From the NCBI RefSeq assembly GCF_002836255.1, contig NZ_PJAU01000056.1, forward strand, positions 122,140 through 186,139: DNA of 64,000 nt. The letters run 5' to 3'. This stretch comes from Colwellia sp. 75C3. Lineage in GTDB: Bacteria > Pseudomonadota > Gammaproteobacteria > Enterobacterales > Alteromonadaceae. Both the position numbers and the translations under genes were made by a program. The notes under the pieces are model-generated. The model had not been told where the DNA came from and did no database searches. It saw nothing but the letters and a program-made list of their open reading frames with translations. Shown here one piece after another: positions 18,351 through 28,135 of this stretch. Position 1 is the first letter of the stretch. Each line of letters starts with the position of its first letter.

Positions 18351-19349
18351 ATGACTAAAATAAAATTGTTGTGCCAATACCAAGACCCCGATAGCACGGA
18401 GCAACAAGCCTTTTGCTGCCAAGGTGAAGCTAATAGTTCTGGCTTTTGTTTTTGGCATGATAAAAGCAGTGATAAATCCGGTTCAGAGATTAAAGCACGC
18501 TTAGAAAACTATGCCCAAAGCGGTGGAATGCTGAGAGGTATTATACTAACAAAAGCCCAACTCAAAGGCGTAGATCTTGTTAATCATCATAAAAAAATGG
18601 GTTATGACTTCTCCTATGCAGACTTTTATCATGCCAATCTCAACAGTGGTCACCTATTTAATATTAACCTAAAACATGCCAGTGTTATGAAAGCGGATTT
18701 ACGAGATGCTAACCTTAACTGTGCTAATTTAGAAGACACCAATATGTTAGGGGTAAAGTGGACCGGCAGTAAATTTGAAAATGTAAAAATAGGTAAAAAA
18801 ATTAAACAAGAGCATTCAGCTAAGTCAGCACTGAAAAATAAAGATCAACAAGGAAATATTGATTTTTTAGAACAAGCAGAAGAAATTTATCGAGATTTAC
18901 GCAAACATGCTGAACACGAAGGAATCTTTACCCTGTCAGGCTACTTTATTCAAAAAGAGCTTACTATGCGTCGTTTACAATTACCGCGTTACAGTCTTAA
19001 ACGTACCTTATCTAAAATGGTCGATATATTTTGTGGTTACGGCGAGGCACCATTACGTATCATAGGTCTATCTCTCGCGATTATTTTTATATGTGCCATT
19101 ATTTATGCTTTTACTGGGCTAAGTTTCGGCGGTAATATTCAAGCTATCAGCGGGGACCTAACGTTAACTGAAAATACATCCTTGTTCTTTTCATCACTTT
19201 ATTACTCGGTGGTGACCTTTACTACCCTAGGGTATGGGGATTTTACTCCCGTAGGTATATCTCGTGCTATTGCCGCGATAGAGGCTTTTACGGGTAGTTT
19301 TACTATCGCTCTCTTTGTGGTAGTTTTTGTAAAAAAAATGACCCGATAA
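18351..19349 (+). CDS. Pentapeptide-repeat / two-helix potassium channel fusion
   Basis: The 332-residue protein has a Cys/His-containing N-terminus (LCQYQDPDSTEQQAFCCQGE...CFWHD). Pentapeptide repeats follow (about 55-140, for example ADFYHANLNSGHLFNINLKHA and ADLRDANLNCANLEDTN), then a basic linker. The C-terminus is an ion-channel module with TM1 (about 237-258), a pore helix and filter VTFTTLGYGDFTP (about 288-300) and TM2 (about 305-327). TLGYGD is a variant of the K+ selectivity filter TVGYGD. The pentapeptide domain replaces the usual cytoplasmic regulatory domain and precedes the pore. What it senses is unknown. Confidence 0.85.
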   Translation: MTKIKLLCQYQDPDSTEQQAFCCQGEANSSGFCFWHDKSSDKSGSEIKARLENYAQSGGMLRGIILTKAQLKGVDLVNHHKKMGYDFSYADFYHANLNSGHLFNINLKHASVMKADLRDANLNCANLEDTNMLGVKWTGSKFENVKIGKKIKQEHSAKSALKNKDQQGNIDFLEQAEEIYRDLRKHAEHEGIFTLSGYFIQKELTMRRLQLPRYSLKRTLSKMVDIFCGYGEAPLRIIGLSLAIIFICAIIYAFTGLSFGGNIQAISGDLTLTENTSLFFSSLYYSVVTFTTLGYGDFTPVGISRAIAAIEAFTGSFTIALFVVVFVKKMTR

Positions 19350-19482
19350 AGACATAAAATATTACATTATTAGTTTTGATGTAACTAAGTCAGAAATATT
19401 ACATATATTACTTTTTCATAAGCTAAGCCCCTGATAGAATACCGCCAATTATATTTATCCCTATTTTACGGAAACCTTTACA

Positions 19483-21180
19483 ATGCGTACCAGTCAATAT
19501 TTACTGTCTACTCTTAAAGAAACCCCTGCTAGCGCAGAAGTGATCAGCCATCAGCTAATGTTACGAGCTGGCCTTGTTCGTAACCTTGCTTCTGGTTTAT
19601 ATACTTGGTTACCAACCGGTTTACGCGTTTTGAAAAAAGTTGAAAACATTGTCCGTGAAGAAATGCAACGTGCTGGTGGTAATGAAGTATTAATGCCAAT
19701 GGTACAACCGGCAGACTTATGGGAAGAATCTGGCAGACTAGCTGATTATGGTCCTGAGTTATTACGTATAAGCGATCGCCATAAGCGTCCTTTCGTTTTA
19801 GGACCAACACATGAAGAAGTAGTAACAAAATTAGTCGCTAATGAACTTAGCAGCTATAAGCAGTTACCTTTAAATGTTTTTCAAATTCAGACCAAATTTC
19901 GTGACGAAATTCGTCCTCGCTTTGGTGTGATGCGTGGCCGTGAATTCTTGATGAAAGATGCGTATTCATTTCATTTAGAAGACGAATGTTTAGAAAAAAC
20001 CTATCAAATAATGTTTGATACTTACTGTCGTATCTTTGAACGCTTAGAATTGAACTTTAGACCTGTCATAGCTGATACTGGTTCTATTGGTGGTGAGAAA
20101 TCACATGAGTTTCATGTACTTGCTGATTCAGGCGAAGATGACATAGCTTTTAGTGATGCCAGTGATTTTGCAGCCAACATTGAAAAAGCTGAAGCATTAG
20201 CACCTACAGGTGAACGCGGTGAGCCGACTCAAGAGTTAGCTACAGTAGAATTAAAACTTGAGAAATTAGTAAAAACCTTAGAAATAGATGTAAAGACTAC
20301 TGTTAAAACACACTTAGTACTTGGCTCTGTTGCTGATGGTCAACCAACAAAAATCGTTGCACTAGTTGTTCGTGGCGATCATCAACTCAATGAAGTTAAA
20401 GTTGAGAACTTAGCTGGCATTGCTTCACCGTTAACATTCGCGACTGATGAACAAGTATCAGCTGTTACTAACTGCCATAGTACTTCGTTAGGACCTAAAG
20501 GTTTATCTATTGAAGTGATTGTAGATCATAGTGCTGCTCACTTAAGCGACTTTGTCTGTGGTGCTAACATAAATAACCACTCTTTCACTGGTGTTAACTG
20601 GGAACGAGATTGTGGTGAGATCAACATTCAAGATATCCGTAATGTTGTTGCTGGTGATCCAAGCCCATGTGGCCAAGGGTACATCGAAATAAAACGTGGT
20701 ATCGAAGTTGGTCATATTTTCCAGTTAGGTCGTAAGTATGCCGAAGCGATGAACTGTTCTGTTCTAAATGAAGGTGGTAAAAACCAAACCTTAACCATGG
20801 GTTGTTACGGTATTGGTGTTTCTCGTATTGTTGCTGCAGCTATAGAGCAAAACCACGATGAAAACGGTATTAAATGGCCTAAAGCGATTGCACCATTTCA
20901 AGTGGCAATTGTACCAATGAATATGGCAAAATCGGCTCGCGTTAAAGAAACGGCTGACACCTTATATGACTCATTACTTCAAGCAGGTATTGAAGTATTG
21001 TTTGATGACAGAAAGGAACGTCCAGGTGTAATGTTTGCTGATCATGAGTTAATGGGCACACCATTATTACTAATCATTGGTGAACGTAATTTAGATGCCC
21101 AGCAGGTTGAACTTAAAAACCGTATTACCGGTGAAAAGTCATTAATTGCTATTGATGACGTAATGTCTTTATTCAACTAA
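19483..21180 (+). CDS. proS: Prolyl-tRNA synthetase
   Basis: This class II synthetase charges tRNA-Pro. Its 565 residues and internal editing domain (about 220-385) mark the bacterial-type ProRS. Class II motifs are visible: motif 2 ([32 protein letters not shown]) and motif 3 ([19 protein letters not shown]). The N-terminus [20 protein letters not shown] is typical and the start needs no adjustment. A good terminator follows. Confidence 0.98.
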   Translation: MRTSQYLLSTLKETPASAEVISHQLMLRAGLVRNLASGLYTWLPTGLRVLKKVENIVREEMQRAGGNEVLMPMVQPADLWEESGRLADYGPELLRISDRHKRPFVLGPTHEEVVTKLVANELSSYKQLPLNVFQIQTKFRDEIRPRFGVMRGREFLMKDAYSFHLEDECLEKTYQIMFDTYCRIFERLELNFRPVIADTGSIGGEKSHEFHVLADSGEDDIAFSDASDFAANIEKAEALAPTGERGEPTQELATVELKLEKLVKTLEIDVKTTVKTHLVLGSVADGQPTKIVALVVRGDHQLNEVKVENLAGIASPLTFATDEQVSAVTNCHSTSLGPKGLSIEVIVDHSAAHLSDFVCGANINNHSFTGVNWERDCGEINIQDIRNVVAGDPSPCGQGYIEIKRGIEVGHIFQLGRKYAEAMNCSVLNEGGKNQTLTMGCYGIGVSRIVAAAIEQNHDENGIKWPKAIAPFQVAIVPMNMAKSARVKETADTLYDSLLQAGIEVLFDDRKERPGVMFADHELMGTPLLLIIGERNLDAQQVELKNRITGEKSLIAIDDVMSLFN

Positions 21181-21212
21181 TCGAATTCAGTTGGCAACAG
21201 CGTTAATACTAT

Positions 21213-21236
21213 AAAAGGAGCTTAGGCTCCTTTTTT
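21213..21236 (+). terminator. proS terminator
   Basis: The stem AAAAGGAGC / GCTCCTTTTTT with loop TTAG sits 33 nt after the proS stop codon. Confidence 0.9.
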
Positions 21237-21276
21237 GTTGTCCCACTTTTATGACTCTCAATCGCAAAAACAAACG

Positions 21277-21684
21277 TTACTGACGGCTTGGCTCAAAAGC
21301 ATCATAGTGAGGTAAATTAGCATCGAGATCTTCCCAGTTTGCTTTAGAGCTAACAAAGTTATGTGAAATGGGTCTTTCGGTTATGTCGCTATCAAAAATA
21401 CCTAAGCGTATTCTTAAACGCGTTGGATCATCTTCATTAGCGCTATAAACGGGTGAGCCACATTTACGGCAAAAATGTCGACTACGTCCTGGCTTAAACG
21501 AAAACGAACTTAAACTTGTTTTTCCTGACGTTATTTCAAAATCTGCCGTATTAATGAAACCGTTAGTGGCAAATGCAGTACCACTATTTTTTCGACATAA
21601 AGAACAATGACAGTGAATGATTTCACTAATATTTCCATTCACTTTAATGTGAACTTCACCACATAAACATTTACCAAGATACAT
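21277..21684 (-). CDS. GFA/CENP-V-domain zinc protein
   Basis: The 135-residue protein has the conserved Cys pattern of the glutathione-dependent formaldehyde-activating (GFA) fold: CLCG (about 7-9), HCHCSLCRKNSG (about 25-33) and HFCRKCGSPV (about 71-77). These bind two zinc ions. Members named for formaldehyde chemistry mostly lack a proven activity. This one is a stand-alone gene with no formaldehyde dehydrogenase nearby, so its function is uncertain. Confidence 0.88.
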   Translation of the reverse strand: MYLGKCLCGEVHIKVNGNISEIIHCHCSLCRKNSGTAFATNGFINTADFEITSGKTSLSSFSFKPGRSRHFCRKCGSPVYSANEDDPTRLRIRLGIFDSDITERPISHNFVSSKANWEDLDANLPHYDAFEPSRQ

Positions 21685-21943
21685 ACCAATGTCTTCCCTT
21701 TATTAAGCTTACCCACATATTGTATTAGGGCTTATTTCTACGTAAATAATTTAACACTCTTTTAATGTATTAGGCAGTTGAATCTTGTTAAGCATAAACT
21801 CATTATTTCGATATGCCTTTTCTAGAGAAAAACAAAAAATTTATCATTAAAAAAAGCTAAAATAAGGCTTTCAAAACAGCGTATTATTGGCAACAATGAC
21901 ATGTTCACTTTTCTCTCTATTTAACTTAAGAAGTTGCCCACTC

Positions 21944-23170
21944 ATGAAAGCTATTACCAAGTCATCTAAATTAAACAATGTTTGTTACGATATTAGAGGT
22001 CAAATAGCGGATGAAGCCAAGCGCCTTGAAGATGAAGGTCATAAAATACTTAAGTTGAATATTGGTAACCCTGCCCCTTTCGGCTTTGCAGCCCCTGATG
22101 ATATTTTAAAAGATGTTATCCATAACTTACCTAGTTCACAGGGGTACTCTGAATCCCAGGGCATTTATTCAGCCAGAGTTGCTGTAATGCAATATTTCCA
22201 ACAGCAAGGCATTAAAGATGTCATGGTTGATGATATTTTTATTGGTAACGGTGTTAGTGAGTTGATTGTTATGGCCATGCAAGCATTGCTTGATAATGGC
22301 GATGAAGTATTAATTCCTTCTCCAGATTATCCGTTATGGACTGCTGCGGTAGCGTTATCAGGTGGTAAACCTGTACACTATCGCTGTGATGATGAAAATC
22401 AATGGTTTCCAGACTTAGTGGATATGGAAAGTAAAATTACAAAAAAAACCAAAGCGATTGTATTAATTAATCCTAACAATCCAACTGGTGCGGTTTATTC
22501 AGAAGAAATATTGCAGGGTATAATTGCTCTGGCAAGAAAGCATGGGCTAATAATTTATAGCGATGAGATCTACGATAAGATTCTATATGATGAAGCTAAG
22601 CATGTCCCAACGGCAAAATTAGCGACAGACGTGTTTATCATTACACTGGGTGGATTATCAAAGAATTATCGCATTGCTGGATTTAGATCGGGTTGGATGG
22701 TTATTTCTGGCCCTAAGCTACACGCAGAAGATTATATTAAAGGTATTACTTTATTATCATCGATGAGAATGTGTGCGAATGTGCCTAGCCAACACGCTAT
22801 ACAAACTGCTTTAGGCGGTTACCAAAGTATTAACGAATTAATTCGTGATGACGGTCGTTTGATAAAGCAACGTAATATTGCTTACGAAATGATTAATGAT
22901 ATCGATGGTTTATCATGTAATCCTGCCATGGGCGCTTTATATCTATTTGTTAAAGTAGATAATAAAAAATTCAACATCACCGACGATGAACGTATGATTT
23001 TGGACTTACTAAAACAAGAGAAAATACTATTGGTTCATGGTCGAGCGTTTAATATTAAAGAAAATAACTATTTTAGATTAGTATTTTTACCGCATGTCGA
23101 TGAATTGATACCCGCTCTTGAAAAACTAAAAAGTTTTTTCGCTACTTATAAACAAGTTGATGTTAATTAA
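21944..23170 (+). CDS. alaA: Alanine/valine-type aminotransferase AlaA
   Basis: This fold-type I PLP aminotransferase closely resembles E. coli AlaA (glutamate-pyruvate transaminase). The N-terminus MKAITKSSKLNNVCYDIRG and ILKLNIGNPAPFGF match the family. The PLP site is LGGLSKNYRIAGFRSGW, with the Schiff-base Lys in SKNYR, and INPNNPTGAVYS is present. I chose the ATG at 21944 (408 residues) over the upstream ATG at 21887. AlaA proteins begin at this point, and the extra 19 residues have no family counterpart. It makes alanine from pyruvate and glutamate. Confidence 0.93.
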   Translation: MKAITKSSKLNNVCYDIRGQIADEAKRLEDEGHKILKLNIGNPAPFGFAAPDDILKDVIHNLPSSQGYSESQGIYSARVAVMQYFQQQGIKDVMVDDIFIGNGVSELIVMAMQALLDNGDEVLIPSPDYPLWTAAVALSGGKPVHYRCDDENQWFPDLVDMESKITKKTKAIVLINPNNPTGAVYSEEILQGIIALARKHGLIIYSDEIYDKILYDEAKHVPTAKLATDVFIITLGGLSKNYRIAGFRSGWMVISGPKLHAEDYIKGITLLSSMRMCANVPSQHAIQTALGGYQSINELIRDDGRLIKQRNIAYEMINDIDGLSCNPAMGALYLFVKVDNKKFNITDDERMILDLLKQEKILLVHGRAFNIKENNYFRLVFLPHVDELIPALEKLKSFFATYKQVDVN

Positions 23171-23244
23171 GAAACTTAAATACTAACGGTTAGTTTCTGA
23201 TTTTATCTTTTTGCTATAAACAACAATAAGCAGCAATAAATCAA

Positions 23245-23291
23245 GGCTATGATTACAGAGAAGCGTTAATCCCTTCTCTGTAATCATAGCC
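23245..23291. terminator. 19-bp perfect hairpin between convergent genes
   Basis: GGCTATGATTACAGAGAAG at 23245-23263 is repeated exactly in inverted orientation at 23273-23291, with a 9-nt loop. It lies between the convergent alaA and HD-GYP genes. It lacks a T run on either side, so it is a likely but atypical bidirectional terminator or RNA-stabilising stem. Confidence 0.55.
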
Positions 23292-23375
23292 GCTGTGTAT
23301 TTTAAATCTCTCGATTAGATTAATCATAAAAATCCTGAGTTTGATCAGGTTGAACAATGCTTAGCAATTAAATAA

Positions 23376-24932
23376 TTAATGTTCTGCCTCGATATAATCA
23401 GGGTATTTTACTCTGATCGCTAAAAATTCATCAAAGTTATCAACAATAAGATGAACCATTTTAGCCTCAAATTTCTTATCGATTTCAGATAACAAAAAAT
23501 CCTTAATCTTTTCAGCTTGCCAAGGCTCTTTATAACAGCGCTTTGAACCCAAAGCATCAAAAACATCGGCTACTGCCATGATCCGTGCTTCAATAGGTAT
23601 TTGTTCCCCTTTTAATCCTTCTGGGTAACCCGTGCCATCCCAATTCTCATGATGGTAATTAGCAAGCCTAGCAGCAAGCTGAGAAATACTGACGGTAGAT
23701 TTTTCTAAAATATCAGCACCTATTTGTGCATGAGATTGCATAACTTTCCAGTCTTCACCTGCTAATTTTCCAGGATTATGTAAAATATGCTCTGGAATAG
23801 CTATCTTGCCTAAATCATGTAATGGTGCCGCTAATCGTATCGCTTCAACAAAGCCTTCATCTAAGCCTAGTTTTTTTGCTAGCATCTCGCAAATAATGGC
23901 AACACGACGTACATGAGCACCTGTTTCTTTACTACGTGCTTCAACGGCTTCCCCAACAATGAATAACAACTCTTTTTGAGTTTTTTCTATTTCTTGTTGT
24001 TTGGTGAAACTTTCAAGAATCAGCGCTACATTAGTGGCAAATAACTCAGCCAAATTAGCTTTAAAGTGCTCATTATCATCTTCAAACTCAATATATAATA
24101 CCGATGCAGCATTGTTCGAACCACGGTAGAAACCGACAAAACAACTCTCATCACGATAATGGTTTTGATCAATAAATACTTGTTGGATACGTATTTTAAC
24201 TTGCTCACTAATATCTGATGTTTCTAATGAATCTGACTCACAGACATATTTACCCGTACAAGCAATGATTGAACTGGTAGAGTTATGTGCGAAATCGGTT
24301 TGGGTTCTGGCGATATAAAGTGCAGAGCTTTCAACGTTCATTAACGCCAGTAAATGATTGAGTGCTGCTGAACCAAAGCTCTTTAACTGGTTGATTTTTA
24401 ATAAATCGTGAGTCGCTTCAATAAGCTTTTTAAAAGCGTCAAGACTGCGCTGAATGGTCATGATATCGCGGTATGCACGTATACTTGCATAGACAGTGGT
24501 GATCATTTTATTGGCGGTAAAGTCAGTTTTTTCTTTGTAGTCATTAATATCAAACTCTTTAATGACTTTCGCTTCAGGGGCAGAGCCCGCTTGCCCTGTT
24601 CGTAAGACTAAACGAATTGATTGATTCTTTTTCTCTTTTCTAATCCACTCCACAAGCTCTAATCCTGCATGGTCAGTTTCCATAACAACATCAACAAATG
24701 CCATGCAAAAAGTATCATCCGTTAGCAGAATTTCTTTCGCCTCTTTACTTGAATAAGCAGAAACTATGTCCAGTTTTCTGTGTTCTATTTCAGCATCTGC
24801 AAGTACTAGCTTAGTTACTTGATGTACAGACTCATCGTCATCTATGACCAAAATACGCCAATACTTATCAGCTTTATTTGATGTATCATCAATTTCGTCT
24901 TCGACTTCGTCTTGAAAAATAAAGTTACTCAT
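23376..24932 (-). CDS. REC-DUF3369-HD-GYP response regulator, predicted c-di-GMP phosphodiesterase
   Basis: The 518-residue protein has an N-terminal receiver (about 26-150, phospho-acceptor Asp81 in FVDVVMETDHAG). A DUF3369 domain (about 165-315) is GAF-like. A C-terminal HD-GYP domain has His372-Asp373 in LHDLGKIAIPEHIL, then ANYHHENWDGTGYPEGLKG and ADVFDALGSKRCY. All the metal-binding and GYP residues look intact, so it should hydrolyse c-di-GMP. No sensor kinase is adjacent, so it probably serves a distant one. It would link a phosphorelay to motility or biofilm control. Confidence 0.93.
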   Translation of the reverse strand: MSNFIFQDEVEDEIDDTSNKADKYWRILVIDDDESVHQVTKLVLADAEIEHRKLDIVSAYSSKEAKEILLTDDTFCMAFVDVVMETDHAGLELVEWIRKEKKNQSIRLVLRTGQAGSAPEAKVIKEFDINDYKEKTDFTANKMITTVYASIRAYRDIMTIQRSLDAFKKLIEATHDLLKINQLKSFGSAALNHLLALMNVESSALYIARTQTDFAHNSTSSIIACTGKYVCESDSLETSDISEQVKIRIQQVFIDQNHYRDESCFVGFYRGSNNAASVLYIEFEDDNEHFKANLAELFATNVALILESFTKQQEIEKTQKELLFIVGEAVEARSKETGAHVRRVAIICEMLAKKLGLDEGFVEAIRLAAPLHDLGKIAIPEHILHNPGKLAGEDWKVMQSHAQIGADILEKSTVSISQLAARLANYHHENWDGTGYPEGLKGEQIPIEARIMAVADVFDALGSKRCYKEPWQAEKIKDFLLSEIDKKFEAKMVHLIVDNFDEFLAIRVKYPDYIEAEH

Positions 24933-25101
24933 TGATGTCTATTTTGTTATTTAAACCATAATATTAGTGTAATTCAGAAATGCTAAATTACTAGGACGAT
25001 TACAAAATAGTCTATTGAAACTTGTCAGTGTAAATTAGTTACCTTTGGAGCAAAAAAAACGGCATAAGCCGCTTAATTAAATGAAGATAGTAAGACTGTA
25101 A

Positions 25102-25680
25102 CTATTGAAACATATCTACTACTTTTATTACTACTTTGTTTATCACGGCTAAAGGATCTTCACTATTTTCAGACGTTATACGTTTAGTCGCCCAGCCATG
25201 CCATACGGGTTGGTGAGTTTTAACATCATAAATATCAATAGCTAACTTACCTTCAGTATATTGTCTAACGCTAGTTTCTGTGCCCATAGACATAGAACCA
25301 TAGTAGCCTCGACCACCATAATAACCGCGTCCCCAGCCGAAACCAGAGTTATATGTAGCTGGGTAGCTGTTCACTTTAATTTTATCGCGACTACCTACCG
25401 TATAAGAAATAGTAAAATCTGCATCTTCAGCATTCTCAACTAATTGATAGCCTTTAGCGATAAAAGCTTGCTCAATGCTGGTATCAACGCGTTCTTTCAT
25501 TACAGGATTAATATCAACAGGTGCGGCCATTATTTTTGCGTTGGTTAGCCAGGCAAAGGTTTTATAATGAACCGTTTCAATCTCAGTATTTCTGTCAAAA
25601 TCTACTTTAGCTGAATGTGTCGCACAACCTGCGGTAAAAGCAATTAAGGTGCTAATTATTAATAATTTAATTGGGGTCAT
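25102..25680 (-). CDS. DUF4136-family lipoprotein
   Basis: The 192-residue protein has lipobox FTAGC (Cys about residue 19). It shows the DUF4136 pattern: VDFDRNTEIETVHYKTFAWL, ADFTISYTVGSRDKI, a Gly/Tyr-rich loop (GFGWGRGYYGGRGYYG), and GKLAIDIYDVKTHQPVWHGWA near the end. It is predicted to be membrane-anchored in the envelope. Function is unknown. Confidence 0.85.
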   Translation of the reverse strand: MTPIKLLIISTLIAFTAGCATHSAKVDFDRNTEIETVHYKTFAWLTNAKIMAAPVDINPVMKERVDTSIEQAFIAKGYQLVENAEDADFTISYTVGSRDKIKVNSYPATYNSGFGWGRGYYGGRGYYGSMSMGTETSVRQYTEGKLAIDIYDVKTHQPVWHGWATKRITSENSEDPLAVINKVVIKVVDMFQ

Positions 25681-25901
25681 ATTTATTCCATTTATTGTAG
25701 TAAGACCAATATTTTAAGTCTTGCGGTCGGCGGTATAATACTCCAGTTAATATAAATCATAATGTTTCACTAATACAGGTAAAACAGTGTTTAAAATTGT
25801 TTTCAGCTGTAATAAAAATGAATGTTCATCTAAACAATGTAGTGGTCAATACTTTTGACTAAAAATAAAACATGCTTTTTTAACTGTTTTGTATTTATTG
25901 G

Positions 25902-25930
25902 TTGACACAAGCAGTGAAAGTCTTTAAAAA
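25902..25930 (+). promoter_or_regulatory. Probable ilv leader promoter
   Basis: TTGACA at 25902-25907 is a perfect -35. The -10 at 17-nt spacing is TAAAAA (25925-25930). A perfect TATAAT lies at 25941-25946, but it is too far from that -35, so the exact start site is uncertain. Confidence 0.5.
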
Positions 25931-25967
25931 TAGACTTAATTATAATATTTAAGTTTTTGTTAATTGT

Positions 25968-26051
25968 ATGAGTTTTAAAACAACTGTCCTCAATGTCGTC
26001 CTCTTAGTCGTAGTGGTGCTTTCACCACTAGCGGGGATTACTTGTGCTTAA
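25968..26051 (+). CDS. ilv attenuator leader peptide (27 aa)
   Basis: This short frame is rich in the branched-chain codons that govern the operon. The core VLNVVLLVVVVL has seven Val and four Leu, and a later Ile follows. Ribosome stalling here when Val or Leu is scarce would favour an antiterminator over the terminator at 26079-26114. It is analogous to the ilvB/ilvG leader peptides of enterobacteria, although its sequence is different. Confidence 0.88.
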   Translation: MSFKTTVLNVVLLVVVVLSPLAGITCA

Positions 26052-26114
26052 CAAAAACGATTAAGCAATAATATCAAGAAACCCTCGCTCTTTTTAAGAC
26101 CGAGGGTTTTTTAT
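26011..26114 (+). promoter_or_regulatory. ilv transcription attenuator
   Basis: A pause hairpin TAGTGGTG / CACCACTA lies at 26011-26030, inside the Val-codon run. A terminator AACCCTCG / CGAGGGTT plus T6 lies at 26079-26114. The segment AGCGGGGATT at about 26030-26039 can pair, with one bulge, with AAACCCTCGCT of the terminator's 5' arm to form an antiterminator. The three elements and the leader peptide together make a standard attenuator. Confidence 0.85.
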
Positions 26115-26166
26115 TATCTCAATATTTATTTAAAACACTAAATTTACATAGAATCAAGGTGATGGC

Positions 26167-27894
26167 ATGACAACAGAGCTTTTTACTGGTGCAGAAATGG
26201 TAGTTAAATCACTATCAGCACTTAAGGTTAAATACATTTTCGGTTACCCTGGCGGATCCGTTTTAGATATTTATGACGCTATATTTCAACAAGATGAAAT
26301 AGAACATATTTTAGTACGTCATGAGCAAGCAGCAACGCATATGGCCGATGGATATGCTAGAGCAACTGGAGAAGTTGGTGTCGTATTAGCGACTTCTGGC
26401 CCTGGCGCAACTAACTGTGTAACAGGTATAGCGACGGCTTATATGGATTCAATTCCTATGGTAGTGCTGGCAGGTCAAGTAGCCACGTCACTTATCGGTA
26501 ATGATGCTTTTCAAGAGACTGATATCGTCGGCTGTACTCGTCCTATCATCAAGCACAGTTTTAGCTGTCGAAGCTTAGCTGATATTCCTGATGCTATCTC
26601 TAAGGCCTTTTATATTGCAAGTACCGGTAGACCTGGCCCTGTTGTGATAGAGCTACCTAAAGATATCTTGATCCCACAAAATAAAGGACCATTTAGTATC
26701 GAAACTGATATTAAAATACGGTCTTACAATCCCAATATTAACGGCCACCCTAAGCAAATAAAAAAAGCAGCACAAGCTATTGCTAACGCCAAAAAGTTGG
26801 TCATTTATTCTGGTGGCGGTATTGTGTTATCTGATGCTTCCGAATTACTCACCACCTTAGTTGAAACATTAAAGGCACCCATTACCAATACGTTAATGGG
26901 CCTTGGTGGTATTTCAGGAACCCACGAACAGTTTATTGGTATGCTGGGCATGCACGGTAGTTTAGAAGCAAATAAGAGCATGGCTAATGCTGATGTTATT
27001 TTAGCTTTAGGTGCTCGTTTTGATGACAGGGTGACTAATAATGTCGAGAAATTTTGCCCTAATGCCACTATTATTCATGTTGATATTGATCCTACGTCAA
27101 TATCAAAAACGATTAATGCACACATTCCCGTTGTTGGTTTAGTTGATGTGGTTATGCAGCAGTTATTAGATGAGTTAAATGACATTAACTTTGCTCCTGA
27201 CGAAGCGGCACTAACTCAATGGTGGCAGCAAATAAACTTATGGCGCAGTGTAAAAAGCATGAGCTATGAGCAAATTGAGAATGAAAAAATAAAACCTCAG
27301 CGTGTTGTTGAAGCTTTATATAAAATAACGAAAGGTGATGCATACGTTTGCTCTGATGTTGGCCAACATCAGATGTTTGCCGCCCAACATTATCCTTTTG
27401 ATAAACCGCGTCGGTGGATAAATTCCGGTGGCGCCGGCACTATGGGCTTTGGCTTACCCGCTGCAATGGGTGTTAAGTTAGCTTTTCCAGACAAACATGT
27501 TATTTGTATAACCGGCGATGGCTCTATTCAAATGAACATTCAAGAGCTTTCTACTTGTTCACAATATAAATTACCCGTTGTTATCGTCACCTTAAATAAT
27601 CGCTCCCTTGGTATGGTACGACAATGGCAAGATATGGTTTATGGTGGTCGCCATTCCTCTTCATATATGGAATCCTTACCTGACTTTGTTAAAGTCGCTG
27701 AGGCTTACGGTCATGTCGGCATTAAGATTGATCACTTAGATGAGTTAGAAGATAAACTGACACAAGCTTTTAATATCAAAGACCGCTTAGTTTTTGTCGA
27801 CGTTATGGTTGATGAAAAAGAACATGTTTACCCTATGCAGATACGTACGGGTGCAATTGATGAAATGTGGCTGAAAAAAGGAGTTAAGGCATAA
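26167..27894 (+). CDS. ilvI: Acetolactate synthase large subunit
   Basis: The 575-residue thiamine-diphosphate enzyme makes acetolactate and acetohydroxybutyrate, the first common step of Val/Leu/Ile synthesis. It has the N-terminal pyrimidine-binding region with the catalytic Glu ([19 protein letters not shown]), a central domain, and the C-terminal [15 protein letters not shown]...TLNN thiamine motif. The gene follows a branched-chain attenuator. Its stop codon overlaps by one base the ATG (TAATG) of a short frame derived from ilvH. I named it ilvI because it pairs with ilvH; ilvB or ilvG naming is possible. Confidence 0.95.
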   Translation: MTTELFTGAEMVVKSLSALKVKYIFGYPGGSVLDIYDAIFQQDEIEHILVRHEQAATHMADGYARATGEVGVVLATSGPGATNCVTGIATAYMDSIPMVVLAGQVATSLIGNDAFQETDIVGCTRPIIKHSFSCRSLADIPDAISKAFYIASTGRPGPVVIELPKDILIPQNKGPFSIETDIKIRSYNPNINGHPKQIKKAAQAIANAKKLVIYSGGGIVLSDASELLTTLVETLKAPITNTLMGLGGISGTHEQFIGMLGMHGSLEANKSMANADVILALGARFDDRVTNNVEKFCPNATIIHVDIDPTSISKTINAHIPVVGLVDVVMQQLLDELNDINFAPDEAALTQWWQQINLWRSVKSMSYEQIENEKIKPQRVVEALYKITKGDAYVCSDVGQHQMFAAQHYPFDKPRRWINSGGAGTMGFGLPAAMGVKLAFPDKHVICITGDGSIQMNIQELSTCSQYKLPVVIVTLNNRSLGMVRQWQDMVYGGRHSSSYMESLPDFVKVAEAYGHVGIKIDHLDELEDKLTQAFNIKDRLVFVDVMVDEKEHVYPMQIRTGAIDEMWLKKGVKA

Positions 27895-28022
27895 TGCGTA
27901 GAATTTTAGCTACGTTAGTTATGCTGACGGAAAATGAAACAAGTTCATTTACACACGTTTTGAACGACTCCTTATTTACTAAAAAAGACCAGCAAAGCAT
28001 TGGAGAAAGCCATAATGCGTAG
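27894..28022 (+). CDS. Short frame A: truncated tandem duplicate of the ilvH 5' end (42 aa)
   Basis: This frame starts with the ATG that overlaps the ilvI stop (TAATG). It encodes [19 protein letters not shown] and on to a stop at 28020-28022, 42 residues in all. The first six residues (MRRILA) are those of IlvH, and the following ENE-x-x-S segment aligns with IlvH ENEPGS. The rest does not make a complete ACT fold. It is one of two tandem 121-bp copies that differ at six positions. The open frame and coupling junction are intact, but whether a peptide accumulates is unknown. Confidence 0.55.
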   Translation: MRRILATLVMLTENETSSFTHVLNDSLFTKKDQQSIGESHNA

Positions 28023-28135
28023 AATTTTAGCTATGTTAGTTATGCTGACGGAAAATGAAGCAAGTTCATTTTCACACGTTTTGAACGACTCATTATTTAC
28101 TAAAGAAGACCAGCACAGCATTGGAGAAAGCCATA
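27894..28135 (+). repeat. Two tandem 121-bp units derived from the ilvH start region
   Basis: The units at 27894-28014 and 28015-28135 are 95% identical (6 differences). Each begins with ATGCGTAGAATTTTAGCT, the same bases as the ilvH start at 28136, and ends with GGAGAAAGCCATA, the ilvH ribosome binding region. Confidence 0.95.
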
